Shown: positions 35,796-43,902 of the stretch, piece by piece
How positions within the stretch are numbered: the stretch's first letter is position 1
How the letters are laid out: each line of letters starts with the position of its first letter
From: UBA822 sp965249775
GTDB lineage: Bacteria > Gemmatimonadota > Gemmatimonadetes > Longimicrobiales > Gaopeijiaceae
Reading direction: 5' to 3'
DNA: 64,000 nucleotides
NCBI GenBank assembly: GCA_965249775.1
Contig: OZ252253.1
Coordinates: 1,054,001 to 1,118,000 of the forward strand
Translations under genes and position numbers: made by a program
The notes under the pieces: model-generated
What the model was told of the DNA's origin: nothing
What the model saw: the letters and a program-made list of their open reading frames with translations, nothing else
Databases searched by the model: none

Positions 35796-37357
35796 GCCGA
35801 GCACGGGGCCGACCGAACGGAAGATCTACGTGCACACACATCGGTGCGAGACCCGCCTGCCGATGGTTCGTGCTGCTGAGCCTGTTGACTGGATGGGTCG
35901 GCGCAACAGCGGATGCGGCGGGCTCTCAGGTGCTCACCGGCGCGCAGCTTCCGGTCGTTGAGCACGAGCTCGCCAACGGCATGCGTTGGCTGGCACTACC
36001 TCGGTCCGGTGCGCCCACGGTCTCCTTCGTCGTGCAGTTTCGGGCTGGCGCCGTCAACGAGACCCCGGGGCAAACGGGCATCGCGCATCTGCTCGAGCAC
36101 CTGCTGTTCAAGGGAACGGAGACGCTGGGGACCCTGGACCTCACCGCCGAACGGGCGCTCTTCGTTCGCATGGATGCGCTTCAGGATTCGATTCTGGCAC
36201 TGGAAGCCCGAGGGGATACCACGGCGGTACCCCCTCTCAGAGAAAGGATCGACTCGTTAGAGACGGAGGCAGGAGCGCATGTACTTCCCAACGAGTTCGA
36301 GAGGGTTCTGTCTACGAACGGCGGCCGCGGCCTCAACGCCAGCACGGACTGGGAGTCCACGACCTACTTCGTGGAGATACCGGCGAACCGTGCAGAGCTG
36401 TGGTTTCTTCTGGAATCCGATCGGATGGCCAATCCGGTGTTCCGGGAGTTCTACACCGAAAGGGATATCGTTGCCGAAGAACGACGGCTACGCGTGGAGA
36501 CCAACCCCGGCGGCCTGCTGTTCGAGGCCCACATGGCCGCGGCCTTCACCGTCCATCCCTACGGACAGCCGGTCGTCGGGCACATGTCCGATATCAAACG
36601 ACTTCGCCGGCCAGACGTAGAAGCATACTTTCGGCGCTATTATGGGCCGCGCAACGCCGTCGTCACCGTGGTCGGGGACATCGACGCCGATCAGATTCTT
36701 GCATGGGCGGATGAGTACTTCGGGACTCTCCCCGGAGGCGAGACTCCCGAGGCGATCCTGTCGAGGGAGCCCTCCCAGATGGTGGAGCGTAGGATAGAAA
36801 TAACATTAGACGCAGATCCTCAAGTGCGTATAGGATGGCCAGTTGTAGAAACTGCACATCCGGACGCACCGGCCCTTACGGTCCTCTCCTGGCTCCTCAC
36901 CGGAGGGCGTACGTCCAGACTATATCGGCGCCTCGTGATTCAGGATCAAGTCGCAACGGCCATCACCTCGTCGATGGGTCCTGGCATCCGGTTTCCCCCG
37001 ATCTTCGCGATCGATGCCACGCCACGCTTCCCGAGCACCACCGAGGATATCGAGGCAGCAGTGTACGCCGAGCTCGACTCTCTTCGACGAACGCCACCCT
37101 CGGAGCGGGAGTTGCAGCGAATCCGAAATCAGCTCGAGGCAGGTGAGATCCGGCGCGTGACATCCAATTTGGGCTTGGCCTTCCAGCTGGCCGGATCCGT
37201 CTCTGCCTACGGCGATTGGCGCACGACGTTCGGTTTCACTGATCGCTTGGCGGAGGTCGAGGCCGAAGACGTGCGCAGGGTCGCCGAGCGCTTCTTCACG
37301 CGTGACCATCGAACCGTAGCCACGGTGGTTCGCCCCGACTCGGTTGCCGGCCGATGA
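35777..37357 (+). CDS. M16-family zinc peptidase, catalytic member of a pair
   Basis: Pitrilysin-type peptidase, exported. Seen in about 526 residues from GTG 35777: a basic N-terminus, a hydrophobic signal segment (about 29-44), then the inverted zinc motif HLLEH at 104-108 in AHLLEHLLFKG. The downstream Glu ligand is expected in the ERDIVAEERRLRVETN stretch (about 231-246). The second M16 half (about 330-500) carries the usual GGRTSRLYRRL loop. It overlaps the next M16 gene by 4 bp, so the two likely form a heterodimer as in PqqF- or processing-peptidase-like pairs. Substrate unknown. Start uncertain between 35777 and 35789. Confidence 0.85.
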   Translation: MTRRVTGRARGRPNGRSTCTHIGARPACRWFVLLSLLTGWVGATADAAGSQVLTGAQLPVVEHELANGMRWLALPRSGAPTVSFVVQFRAGAVNETPGQTGIAHLLEHLLFKGTETLGTLDLTAERALFVRMDALQDSILALEARGDTTAVPPLRERIDSLETEAGAHVLPNEFERVLSTNGGRGLNASTDWESTTYFVEIPANRAELWFLLESDRMANPVFREFYTERDIVAEERRLRVETNPGGLLFEAHMAAAFTVHPYGQPVVGHMSDIKRLRRPDVEAYFRRYYGPRNAVVTVVGDIDADQILAWADEYFGTLPGGETPEAILSREPSQMVERRIEITLDADPQVRIGWPVVETAHPDAPALTVLSWLLTGGRTSRLYRRLVIQDQVATAITSSMGPGIRFPPIFAIDATPRFPSTTEDIEAAVYAELDSLRRTPPSERELQRIRNQLEAGEIRRVTSNLGLAFQLAGSVSAYGDWRTTFGFTDRLAEVEAEDVRRVAERFFTRDHRTVATVVRPDSVAGR

Positions 37358-38838
37358 GTGTGCTCGGCGTCGTTCTGGCTCGGGTCGGCCTCGCTTTGGC
37401 TTGGGTCGGCCTCGCTCTGGCTTGGGTCGGCCTCCCGGTGGGTCTGTCGGCTCAGAACACGACCACAGCACTCGAGTCCCTGGAATTTCCACCGTTGGAA
37501 TTCCGGCAACCCGAGGCTGTGCAACATCGAGTCGAGCCTGGGGTGGAGGTCTTTTTCCTCGAAGACCACTCGCTTCCTCTGGTGTCCGTGTTCGCCCGGT
37601 TCCGGGGCGGGCCCTCGTACTTTTCGAGGGAAGAGCACGGGGCGACGACCGCCGTTCCGATCCTTCTCCGCTCCGGAGGCACCGCCGATCTTTCACCGGA
37701 CTCGGTCGACGAGACCCTGGAGTTCTACGCTGCTGAAACCTCTTTCGGCGGGGGAGGGCCGTCCTCTTTCAGCTCGATCAATGTTCTGACGCGTCATCTG
37801 GACGAGGTACTCGAGCTCTGGGGATCTCTGTTGAGGGACCCGGCCTTCGACCCCACCAGCGTCGAGGTGTGGCGTGGCCAGCAGCTGGACAGAGTGAACC
37901 GGCAGTCGGACATCCCCGGTCAGCTGGCGATCTCCAAGTTCAACAACCTTCTTTTCGGCGATCACCCGGTGGGGTGGGAGCTGAGGCCCGAGGATCTCGA
38001 TCCGGAGGATCTGGCTCCGGACCTCCTGCACTCGGTACATCGGAGGATCTTCTGTTGGGGCAACCTCACATTGGGCGTCACTGGGGACGTCACCTGGAAT
38101 GACATGCGGCCGAAATTGGAGCGCATGCTCGCCGGATGGCCTCCTTGTGAAGGCGATCTCGAGCCTCCACCCCCGCCGACGTTCTCAGTCGAGCCGGGGG
38201 TGTATGTCATTCCGAAAGAGCTCGAACAGAGCACGATCATCATCGGAAAACCCAGTGACGTGCGTTTGGCCGACAACGAGACCTACTACGCCGCCCTGAT
38301 CGGCAATTCGGTCCTGGGCGCCTCGGGGCTCACGAGCCGCCTCGCCCGTCGGGTCCGTACCGAGGAGGGGCTTGCTTATGCGGTCGGTTCGGTTTGGACG
38401 ACGCCCGTGCGCTCCAGAGGGATCATCGCCGCGACCACCCAAACGAAGAGCGAATCGACCGTCGAGGCGATCCGCCTTATTGCAGAGGCCCTCGGGGAGG
38501 TCTCGGCGGTACCACTCGACGAAACAGAGATTCGCGATGCGGTCGACCGGATCGCGAACGGTTTCGTCTTCAACTTTGAAACTCCAGCCCAGATCGTTTC
38601 CCGCCAGATGCTCTATCTGACCCAGAATCTTCCCGCTGATTGGTTGCAGCGGTTTCTGGCCGGGGTTCAGAGCGTGACTCCAGCCAGCGTTCACGAAGTT
38701 CTTCGTGACAACCTTGCTCCGAACGGCCTGGACGACATGGTCATCTTGATCGTGGGTGACCCGACCAGCTTCGATCCCGGCTTGGAAGATTTGGGACCGG
38801 TTCGTTTTCTGGAGGACGAAACCGAGCCACGTCCATGA
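37354..38838 (+). CDS. M16-family protein without the zinc motif, non-catalytic partner
   Basis: 494 residues with an M16 fold pattern: strands around VEVFFLEDHSLPLVSVFARFRGG, a C-terminal domain with GASGLTSRLARRVRTEEGLAY (about 327-347) and a final VILIVGDP. Where HxxEH is expected the sequence reads EEHGATTAVPILLRSGG (about 93-109), so zinc cannot be bound as in the partner. The signal peptide (1-33, ending LSAQ) is built from three 7-residue repeats. Adjacent and coupled to the catalytic M16 gene, as expected for the alpha-type subunit of a heterodimer. Confidence 0.83.
   Translation: MSVLGVVLARVGLALAWVGLALAWVGLPVGLSAQNTTTALESLEFPPLEFRQPEAVQHRVEPGVEVFFLEDHSLPLVSVFARFRGGPSYFSREEHGATTAVPILLRSGGTADLSPDSVDETLEFYAAETSFGGGGPSSFSSINVLTRHLDEVLELWGSLLRDPAFDPTSVEVWRGQQLDRVNRQSDIPGQLAISKFNNLLFGDHPVGWELRPEDLDPEDLAPDLLHSVHRRIFCWGNLTLGVTGDVTWNDMRPKLERMLAGWPPCEGDLEPPPPPTFSVEPGVYVIPKELEQSTIIIGKPSDVRLADNETYYAALIGNSVLGASGLTSRLARRVRTEEGLAYAVGSVWTTPVRSRGIIAATTQTKSESTVEAIRLIAEALGEVSAVPLDETEIRDAVDRIANGFVFNFETPAQIVSRQMLYLTQNLPADWLQRFLAGVQSVTPASVHEVLRDNLAPNGLDDMVILIVGDPTSFDPGLEDLGPVRFLEDETEPRP
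37375..37437 (+). repeat. Three 21-bp repeats forming the signal peptide of the second M16 protein
   Basis: Units encode LARVGLA, LAWVGLA and LAWVGLP (residues 8-28). The repeats build the hydrophobic core of the signal peptide, so copy number would change its length in steps of seven residues. Confidence 0.85.
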
Positions 38839-38861
38839 TTGGATGTTGCTTCGATGGCGCT

Positions 38862-38876
38862 ATGCCTTCGGGGCAT
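38862..38876. terminator. Small hairpin between convergent M16 and ubiE genes
   Basis: ATGCC, loop TTCGG, GGCAT, in the 53-bp gap between two genes that face each other. No T-run follows on either strand, so termination is only suggested by position. Confidence 0.25.
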
Positions 38877-38891
38877 CGCTGGGCAGCGAGG

Positions 38892-39620
38892 TCAGGCTCG
38901 CACCCCGACGTGGATCGCCGCGATCCCGCCGGTCAAGAATCGCCACTCCACATTCTCGAACCCGGATTCGGCCAACAGGCGAGCCAACTCCGCGGGCCCT
39001 GGGAATTCCTTCACCGACTCGGGCAGGTAGCTGTAGGCCCAGGGGTGCCCTGAGACGACACGCCCCACGAAGGGGAGAATCCGATGGAAGTAGAAGTGGT
39101 AGAGGGATCGAAGCACACGGTTCGGTGGTTCCGTGAACTCCAGAATCACGAGTCGGGCGCCCGGGCGTAGGACGCGAGCGAAGGCGGAGAACCCGGCGCG
39201 CACATCGGAGAGATTGCGCACGCCGAATCCGACGGTCGCACCATCGAAGCACGCCTCTCGGAAGGGCAGCCGCAGCGTGTCCCCGCAGATTGGAGTCACG
39301 GAAGGGCCGAGCTTCGGGCGCCCTTGGACGAGCATCGGCAACGCGAAATCGGTCGCCATCACAGACCCTCGAAAGCCCGGCTGCTTTGCCAGCTCCAAGC
39401 TCAGATCGAAGGTTCCGGCACACGCATCCAAGTAATTCCCGGCGTCCCGCTCTTGCCACTGGAGCATCCGGATCGCCCGCCGCCGCCAGCCCCGGTCGAT
39501 GTTCAGGCTGAGGACGTGATTCAACAGGTCGTACCGTGGCGCGATCTCCGAAAAGAGGGTGCGGACTTGGTCCCCTCTCTCCGCGCCACGCGAGGGTTTG
39601 GCTTCCGGAATTGTCGCCAT
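38892..39620 (-). CDS. ubiE: Menaquinone/ubiquinone C-methyltransferase (UbiE/MenG)
   Basis: SAM-dependent methyltransferase of respiratory quinone synthesis, cytoplasmic. Seen: 242 residues from ATG 39620, VRTLFSEIAPRYDLLNHVLSLNIDRGWR in two parts (about 17-44), the SAM motif YLDACAGTFDLSLEL (about 58-72), NLSDVRAGFSAFARVLRPGARLVILEF (about 135-161), and the final GGIAAIHVG. The usual DVACGTG is here DACAGTF, a small change in motif I. An upstream frame reaches 39749 but overlaps the likely promoter region of the sigma gene. It stands alone, so quinone type cannot be told. Confidence 0.92.
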   Translation of the reverse strand: MATIPEAKPSRGAERGDQVRTLFSEIAPRYDLLNHVLSLNIDRGWRRRAIRMLQWQERDAGNYLDACAGTFDLSLELAKQPGFRGSVMATDFALPMLVQGRPKLGPSVTPICGDTLRLPFREACFDGATVGFGVRNLSDVRAGFSAFARVLRPGARLVILEFTEPPNRVLRSLYHFYFHRILPFVGRVVSGHPWAYSYLPESVKEFPGPAELARLLAESGFENVEWRFLTGGIAAIHVGVRA

Positions 39621-39695
39621 TCGCTCGACCTTTTGGTTAGCTTTTCCACCTGAAAGCGATATGCAGCTAGGGCGGGACGGCCGGGAGCCGCGTAC

Positions 39696-39720
39696 CCGGG
39701 AAGGATACGAAGTTTCCCGG
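39696..39720 (+). promoter_or_regulatory. Inverted repeat upstream of the ECF sigma gene
   Basis: CCGGGAA (39696-39702) and TTCCCGG (39714-39720) with an 11-base loop, 50 bp before the sigma factor ATG. It could be a leader hairpin or an operator. Nothing else is recognised in the 149-bp divergent gap. Confidence 0.35.
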
Positions 39721-39769
39721 CCGCGCCAACTCCGTGGGTTGGACGGCACCTCCGCCGGGCGGACTCAGG

Positions 39770-40378
39770 ATGGCGGAGCCACTCTACTTGGATTTCGACA
39801 TCGATACCGACAAGGAACTGGCGGCACTTGTTGCGGCCGGAAACGAGGGCGCGTTCGCCGAGCTGGTACGGCGCTACGAGCGGCCCATCTTCTCCTTGAT
39901 CTACCGCATGGTCCGCGACCGGGCTCTCGCCGGGGACTTGGCACAAGAGACGTTCATCCGTGCCTTCAACGCCGTTTCGTCTTACGACCCGCGTTACAAA
40001 TTCAGTAGCTGGATCTTCAAGATCGCCAACAATCACACGATCGACCATTTGAGACGGCGCAAACTCGACACCGTTTCGATCGACGGCTCTCCGCACGCCC
40101 GAACGGCCCAGGAAGAAGAACAGACACGCCTGGTCGTGGAATCAACGGACGAGACCCCGGAGGAATTCGTAGAGCACCGGGAGCTCGGAGATCAGATCGA
40201 GCAAGCGATCGGCGAGCTTCGCCCTGAATATCGGACCGCCGTCCTGTTGCGCCATGTGGAAGGGTATGCATACGAGGAGATTGCGCAGATTATGGACCTG
40301 CCTCTGGGAACGGTCAAAACGTACTTGCACCGTGCCCGCGGCGAACTGAAGGAGACGCTCGCGCACCTGATTTCATGA
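39770..40378 (+). CDS. ECF (RpoE-like) RNA polymerase sigma factor
   Basis: 202 residues from ATG 39770 (GTG 39734 would add 12). Region 2 runs from about 23 to 90, with AFAELVRRYERPIFSLIYRMVRD, DLAQETFIRAFNAVSSYDP and the -10-reading stretch FSSWIFKIANNHTIDHLRRRK. A linker (about 90-130) leads to region 4 (about 136-190), with LRPEYRTAVLLRHVEGYAYEEIAQIMDLPLGTVKTYLHRARGEL in the helix-turn-helix. No extra domains. The next gene encodes its anti-sigma factor, 70 bp downstream. Confidence 0.94.
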   Translation: MAEPLYLDFDIDTDKELAALVAAGNEGAFAELVRRYERPIFSLIYRMVRDRALAGDLAQETFIRAFNAVSSYDPRYKFSSWIFKIANNHTIDHLRRRKLDTVSIDGSPHARTAQEEEQTRLVVESTDETPEEFVEHRELGDQIEQAIGELRPEYRTAVLLRHVEGYAYEEIAQIMDLPLGTVKTYLHRARGELKETLAHLIS

Positions 40379-40390
40379 GCCCTTTTTTCG

Positions 40391-40422
40391 TGAAACTTTG
40401 GAAGACCTTGGCCCGTAATGTC
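40391..40422 (+). promoter_or_regulatory. Candidate ECF-type promoter between sigma and anti-sigma genes
   Basis: TGAAACTTT (40391-40399) resembles the AAC-containing -35 of ECF promoters, and CGTAATGTC (40414-40422) could supply the -10 (CGT/GTC type). The anti-sigma GTG follows 27 bp later. Autoregulation is common for such operons; the assignment here is by pattern only. Confidence 0.4.
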
Positions 40423-40448
40423 TTGAGTCTTTATTAGGAGTAGACAAC

Positions 40449-41423
40449 GTGGCACAGAAGCATCCGAAAGCTCACCTGACCGCTGAGCGGATTCAAGCTT
40501 TCCTGGATGAGGCCCTTTCTCGGGACGAGAGGGCCGAAATCCAGGAACATGCCACGTATTGTGGACGTTGCCAGGCAGAGCTAGAAGCCTGGCAACTTCT
40601 CTATTCCGAGCTCGGGGGGCTCCCCGAGCTGAGTCCTGCACCGAACTTCCAGGCCCGTGTGCTCGCCGGCCTCGACACATCAGTGCCGGCCGCATCTGCC
40701 GAGAAGAGACGGTTCGGGTGGATCAGGCGCCGGGCAGCCCGTGTAGCGGGGCACCTCGATCCGGAGCGGCTCCAGGACTACGTCGAAGGTCTGCTGCCCG
40801 CGCCCCAGATGGCCAGAGTTTCGGCCCACCTCGAGGCCTGCCGGGGTTGCCGCAGCGAAGAGGAGCAGTGGCGGGGTCTCATCCAGGGCATCGAGAAACT
40901 GCCTGTGATGGCTCCATCCGATGCGTTCGCCAGCCACGTCATGGGTCAGATCCAAATCGGCCGCCTGGTGCGGCCAGTGGCGGCCAGGACCGCTCGCTCG
41001 AGGGCGCTGGCCTGGGCCGGCCGCTTGGTCCCGCAGACGCAGAGGGCCTGGGCCGTCATCTCGGGCATAGCCCTCACGCCCGTTACAGTAGGCGCTCTGC
41101 TCGCTTATGCGGTGTTCTCGAATTCGCTCGTGACACCGGGGGGTCTGGCGTCGTTCCTCTCGTGGAGAATCAGCGGTGGAGCCACCGCATTGTGGGGCTA
41201 CCTGACCGACGGATTGATCGAGAGCCCGATCGCATTCTACGCCTATTCGGCCTTGGATCTTCTGGCCGGCGCGCCGGCAGTCACCGCGATGGTGGCTGTC
41301 GCCTTCGCCGCCACTACGAGCCTCTCCGCATGGGTACTGTATCGGAATCTGAATCTGAATCTGAACCTAAATCTGAAAACCACCCAAACGGTGGATGGAA
41401 ACTATGCAAGAGCATCTATCTAA
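40449..41423 (+). CDS. Membrane anti-sigma factor with two zinc-finger (zf-HC2) domains
   Basis: 324 residues. Two ZAS-type modules are seen: His34-Cys38-Cys41 (HATYCGRC) and His127-Cys131-Cys134 (HLEACRGC). A span lies about 200-225, and more hydrophobic segments follow (about 235-300), so it is polytopic or hairpin-anchored. Having two intact fingers in one protein is unusual; each could bind the sigma factor or one may be structural. The last residues are an NL repeat (LNLNLNLNL). GTG 40449 has GGAG ten bases upstream. Its 3' end overlaps the next gene by 29 bp. Confidence 0.88.
   Translation: MAQKHPKAHLTAERIQAFLDEALSRDERAEIQEHATYCGRCQAELEAWQLLYSELGGLPELSPAPNFQARVLAGLDTSVPAASAEKRRFGWIRRRAARVAGHLDPERLQDYVEGLLPAPQMARVSAHLEACRGCRSEEEQWRGLIQGIEKLPVMAPSDAFASHVMGQIQIGRLVRPVAARTARSRALAWAGRLVPQTQRAWAVISGIALTPVTVGALLAYAVFSNSLVTPGGLASFLSWRISGGATALWGYLTDGLIESPIAFYAYSALDLLAGAPAVTAMVAVAFAATTSLSAWVLYRNLNLNLNLNLKTTQTVDGNYARASI
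41346..41375 (+). repeat. Five 6-bp repeats at the 3' end of the anti-sigma gene
   Basis: Units AATCTG, AATCTG, AATCTG, AACCTA, AATCTG encode Asn-Leu pairs at the anti-sigma C-terminus, and lie 20-49 bp before the start of the next gene. Confidence 0.8.
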
Positions 41424-42759
41424 CGTCAGTCGTATCGCCGGATCGGCACTGCTGATCTCGATCCTGCCGGCCGTCGTGGCCGGACAGGACAGAACAGTGG
41501 TTTCCAATCAGTTGGCGATCTCTCAGACCGAGGCCGCGTTGCACCTCGAGTTCGCCGACAATGGCACACTCGATATCGCGTTGAGGGACGGCTCCGTGAC
41601 GATCGACGGCGAGGAGCGGGGGAGCTTCGAGCCGGGCGATGCCCTCTACACCGCGTGGCGAAGTCTCTTGGGAGAGATCGTAACACTCTCCAACGGCCCG
41701 TTGGGTGAAGCGCTTCGGGATTGGGAGGCTCCTTCCTCGCTGGACGAGGAGGCGTTGGCGTTGGCCCAACTGCTCGATCGCACGCTGGAGAATGCCTTGG
41801 TCTCCGCCGACGCTTCGGCCTCCGTGGACCCGGAGTCGGTCGTCGTGGTTGATGCAACGGTTCAGGATATCGAGCTGAGGATCGAGGAGCTGACGGACTT
41901 GTCGAGCCGCATCAGGTTGGAAATTCGCGAGGAACTTCAAGGCGAGCTCCGAAGTGAGCTCCGTGACGAGCTTCGACGGGAGCTCGGGAACGTCGGCGAC
42001 CAGAGCCGAAGCTTTCGGCCGTTCCGGGCGGTCGGGAATGCCGCCCTGGACGTGGGGGGAGCCCTGCTCACATTTTTCGTTTTGTCTCTGCTTGCATTGG
42101 GCACCGTGTACTTCGCGAAGGACAACCTCGTAGTGGTGGCCGACGCGGCCCGGCAGACCCCCATGAAGGCCGGCATGGTCGGACTGGCTGGTGCCTTCTT
42201 GGTGCTGCCCGCCTGGGTGCTGGGCATCGTCGCGCTCGTGGCCTCGGTGGTGGGCATCATCGCTCTGCCCTTCTGGCTACTGCTCTTCCCGGTCGTCGTG
42301 GCGCTGGGAGCCGGACTCGGCTATTTGGCTGTCGCGAGAAACATCGGTGAGTGGGTGGCCGCCAGAAAAATCGACCGCCTCGATTGGCTCCAGCCGACCA
42401 ACACGTTCTACGCGGTCGCCGCGGGGATAGGTGCGTTGCTCACGTTCGGGGTCGCCTCGAGCATCCTCGACGTTGTGCCCTTCTTCGGATTCTTCAGCGG
42501 GCTCGTCTCCTTGCTCGGGACCATAGCCATTGCGGCCACAATGTTCGTCGGATTCGGAGCCGTGCTCCTTACTCGGGGTGGACGTGAAGCGGATTTCTAC
42601 GGTTCTGATGCTCCCTACGTGGGTGAGACATGGAGGGACGAGGGTGTGTCGAGTGACATCCTCGATGCGGAGGAGTTTTCCAACCAATCAGCCGGGACGG
42701 AATCGACCGGAACGGGGACGACGGGAGAGGACGACGATGCAGAGGACGACGATGCATAA
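41395..42759 (+). CDS. Membrane protein of unknown function with signal peptide, coiled coil and multiple spans
   Basis: 454 residues, family not recognised. Signal peptide (about 1-30, ending VVAGQ), a soluble periplasmic part with a repeated EELQGELRSELRDELRRELG coiled coil (about 178-200), then five or so spans (about 218-405: VGGALLTFFVLSLLALGTVYF; MVGLAGAFLVLPAWVLGIVALV; LPFWLLLFPVVVALGAGLGYLA and others). The tail is acidic, ending DDDAEDDDA. The gene overlaps the anti-sigma gene and its 3' end holds the 15-bp duplication that starts the next gene. Position suggests a role in the sigma-controlled envelope response. Confidence 0.8.
   Translation: METMQEHLSNVSRIAGSALLISILPAVVAGQDRTVVSNQLAISQTEAALHLEFADNGTLDIALRDGSVTIDGEERGSFEPGDALYTAWRSLLGEIVTLSNGPLGEALRDWEAPSSLDEEALALAQLLDRTLENALVSADASASVDPESVVVVDATVQDIELRIEELTDLSSRIRLEIREELQGELRSELRDELRRELGNVGDQSRSFRPFRAVGNAALDVGGALLTFFVLSLLALGTVYFAKDNLVVVADAARQTPMKAGMVGLAGAFLVLPAWVLGIVALVASVVGIIALPFWLLLFPVVVALGAGLGYLAVARNIGEWVAARKIDRLDWLQPTNTFYAVAAGIGALLTFGVASSILDVVPFFGFFSGLVSLLGTIAIAATMFVGFGAVLLTRGGREADFYGSDAPYVGETWRDEGVSSDILDAEEFSNQSAGTESTGTGTTGEDDDAEDDDA
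42726..42755 (+). repeat. 15-bp tandem duplication giving two start sites
   Basis: AGAGGACGACGATGC occurs twice in a row (42726-42740 and 42741-42755). Each copy is a Shine-Dalgarno-like AGAGGA plus an ATG (42737 and 42752), in frame with each other. In the upstream gene the same bases encode the DDDAEDDDA tail. Confidence 0.9.
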
Positions 42760-43600
42760 GGCGGTCTCGAGGTGGGTGGGGGTGGCTTTGATCGTGTGCC
42801 TGAGCGCCGTGGATGCTGCCCAAGGGCAGAGTCGGAGGACGGTCACCATGTCCAGGCAGGTATCGAACGAGCAAAGCGTTGATGTGAACGTCCGGTACGG
42901 GGCGGGCCGGTTTTCGGTGGGCCCGGCCGAATCAGGGGTCCTCTACCGCATGCAGATCGAGTACGACGAAGACGTCTTCGAACCACTCGCCGAATATGAG
43001 GGCACTTCGCTCCTGATTGGCACCGAGAGCCGCGGCCGGAGCTTCCACTGGGGAAGGGACCACGAGGCCGGCGAGATGGAGTTGGCGCTTTCCCGGGAAG
43101 TGGCGATGGACCTGAGCATGGACTTCGGTGCGGTTCGCGCGGATATCGATCTCGGCGGCATCCCACTCACTCGCCTGGAAATCGAGACGGGGGCTTCGCA
43201 GACCCTCATCGACATCTCCGAGCCGAACCGTGAGACAATGTCCCGGGCCAGCATAGACGTCGGAGCGGCTGAATTCACGATACGGAATCTGGGCAACCTG
43301 AACACCGAAAGAATCGAGCTCGACGCCGGAGTAGGAGACATCGAGCTGGTCTTCACCGGCGACTGGCGGCAGGACGCGCGCGTCTCGGTGGACATGGGAC
43401 TCGGGTCGTTGGTGCTGCGCTTTCCGCGAGGTCTCGGTGTGCGGCTCTTGAGGGACACGTTCCTCACGTCATTCGATTCCGAAGGGCTCGTCAAGCGTGG
43501 CGACACGTATGAGTCGCTGGACTACGACGAAGCCGAGTATCAGATTACCGTGGATGTCGACGCCGCTTTCGGAAGCGTTCGCGTCGCTTGGGTGAACTGA
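42737..43600 (+). CDS. Exported toast-rack-like (LiaF/DUF4097-type) beta protein
   Basis: 287 residues from ATG 42737 (283 and one duplicated start unit shorter if ATG 42752 is used). A signal peptide (about 10-33, ending AAQGQ) is followed by regular short beta-repeats of the form LDLGAGD: VRADIDLGGIPLTRLEIETG, ASIDVGAAEFTIRNLG, IELDAGVGDIELVF, VSVDMGLGSLVLRFP. This is the pattern of LiaF C-terminal / toast-rack domains used by envelope-stress systems. The pairing with an ECF sigma and small membrane protein fits that role. Specific function unknown. Confidence 0.75.
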   Translation: MQRTTMHKAVSRWVGVALIVCLSAVDAAQGQSRRTVTMSRQVSNEQSVDVNVRYGAGRFSVGPAESGVLYRMQIEYDEDVFEPLAEYEGTSLLIGTESRGRSFHWGRDHEAGEMELALSREVAMDLSMDFGAVRADIDLGGIPLTRLEIETGASQTLIDISEPNRETMSRASIDVGAAEFTIRNLGNLNTERIELDAGVGDIELVFTGDWRQDARVSVDMGLGSLVLRFPRGLGVRLLRDTFLTSFDSEGLVKRGDTYESLDYDEAEYQITVDVDAAFGSVRVAWVN

Positions 43601-43603
43601 TTC

Positions 43604-43648
43604 ACTCGGGAAAATCGAGTATTGTGGCGACCTTCTGAAACGCCACAA
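43604..43648 (+). promoter_or_regulatory. Two adjacent hairpins between the toast-rack gene and the small membrane gene
   Basis: ACTCG-7 bases-CGAGT (43604-43620) is followed by TTGTGGCG-11 bases-CGCCACAA (43622-43648). The second ends two bases before an AGGAGG ribosome site. No T-run follows. They may protect the mRNA end or modulate translation of the next gene. Confidence 0.45.
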
Positions 43649-43665
43649 GTAGGAGGTAAGTCGAG

Positions 43666-43902
43666 ATGATCGGTACTTTGCTGACGTTCTTCGCCGTCGG
43701 TTTCCTTACCCTGCTGGTGGCCGGAGTCGTGCTCTCGATCGTCGGCGCCGTTTTCTCCATCGGATTCGGCCTGGCGATGTTCCTCTTGACCAATGTCGCA
43801 CCCTACCTGCTTGTCGGGTGGGTGGTGCTCAAGGTGTTCGAGAAGTTCAAGGGGGGCAGGACCATCTCGGCGTCAGACCGTCGTTGGCTGGAAGGGGACT
43901 AA
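43666..43902 (+). CDS. Small two-span membrane protein of the ECF operon
   Basis: 78 residues. Spans about 3-24 (LLTFFAVGFLTLLVAGVVLSIV) and 28-54 (FSIGFGLAMFLLTNVAPYLLVGWVVLKVF), then a charged tail KFKGGRTISASDRRWLEGD. Reminiscent in layout of LiaI/PspG-type small stress proteins, but no specific family is recognised. It has a strong AGGAGG ribosome site. Its TAA overlaps the stop codon of the convergent mrp gene by two bases. Confidence 0.78.
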   Translation: MIGTLLTFFAVGFLTLLVAGVVLSIVGAVFSIGFGLAMFLLTNVAPYLLVGWVVLKVFEKFKGGRTISASDRRWLEGD

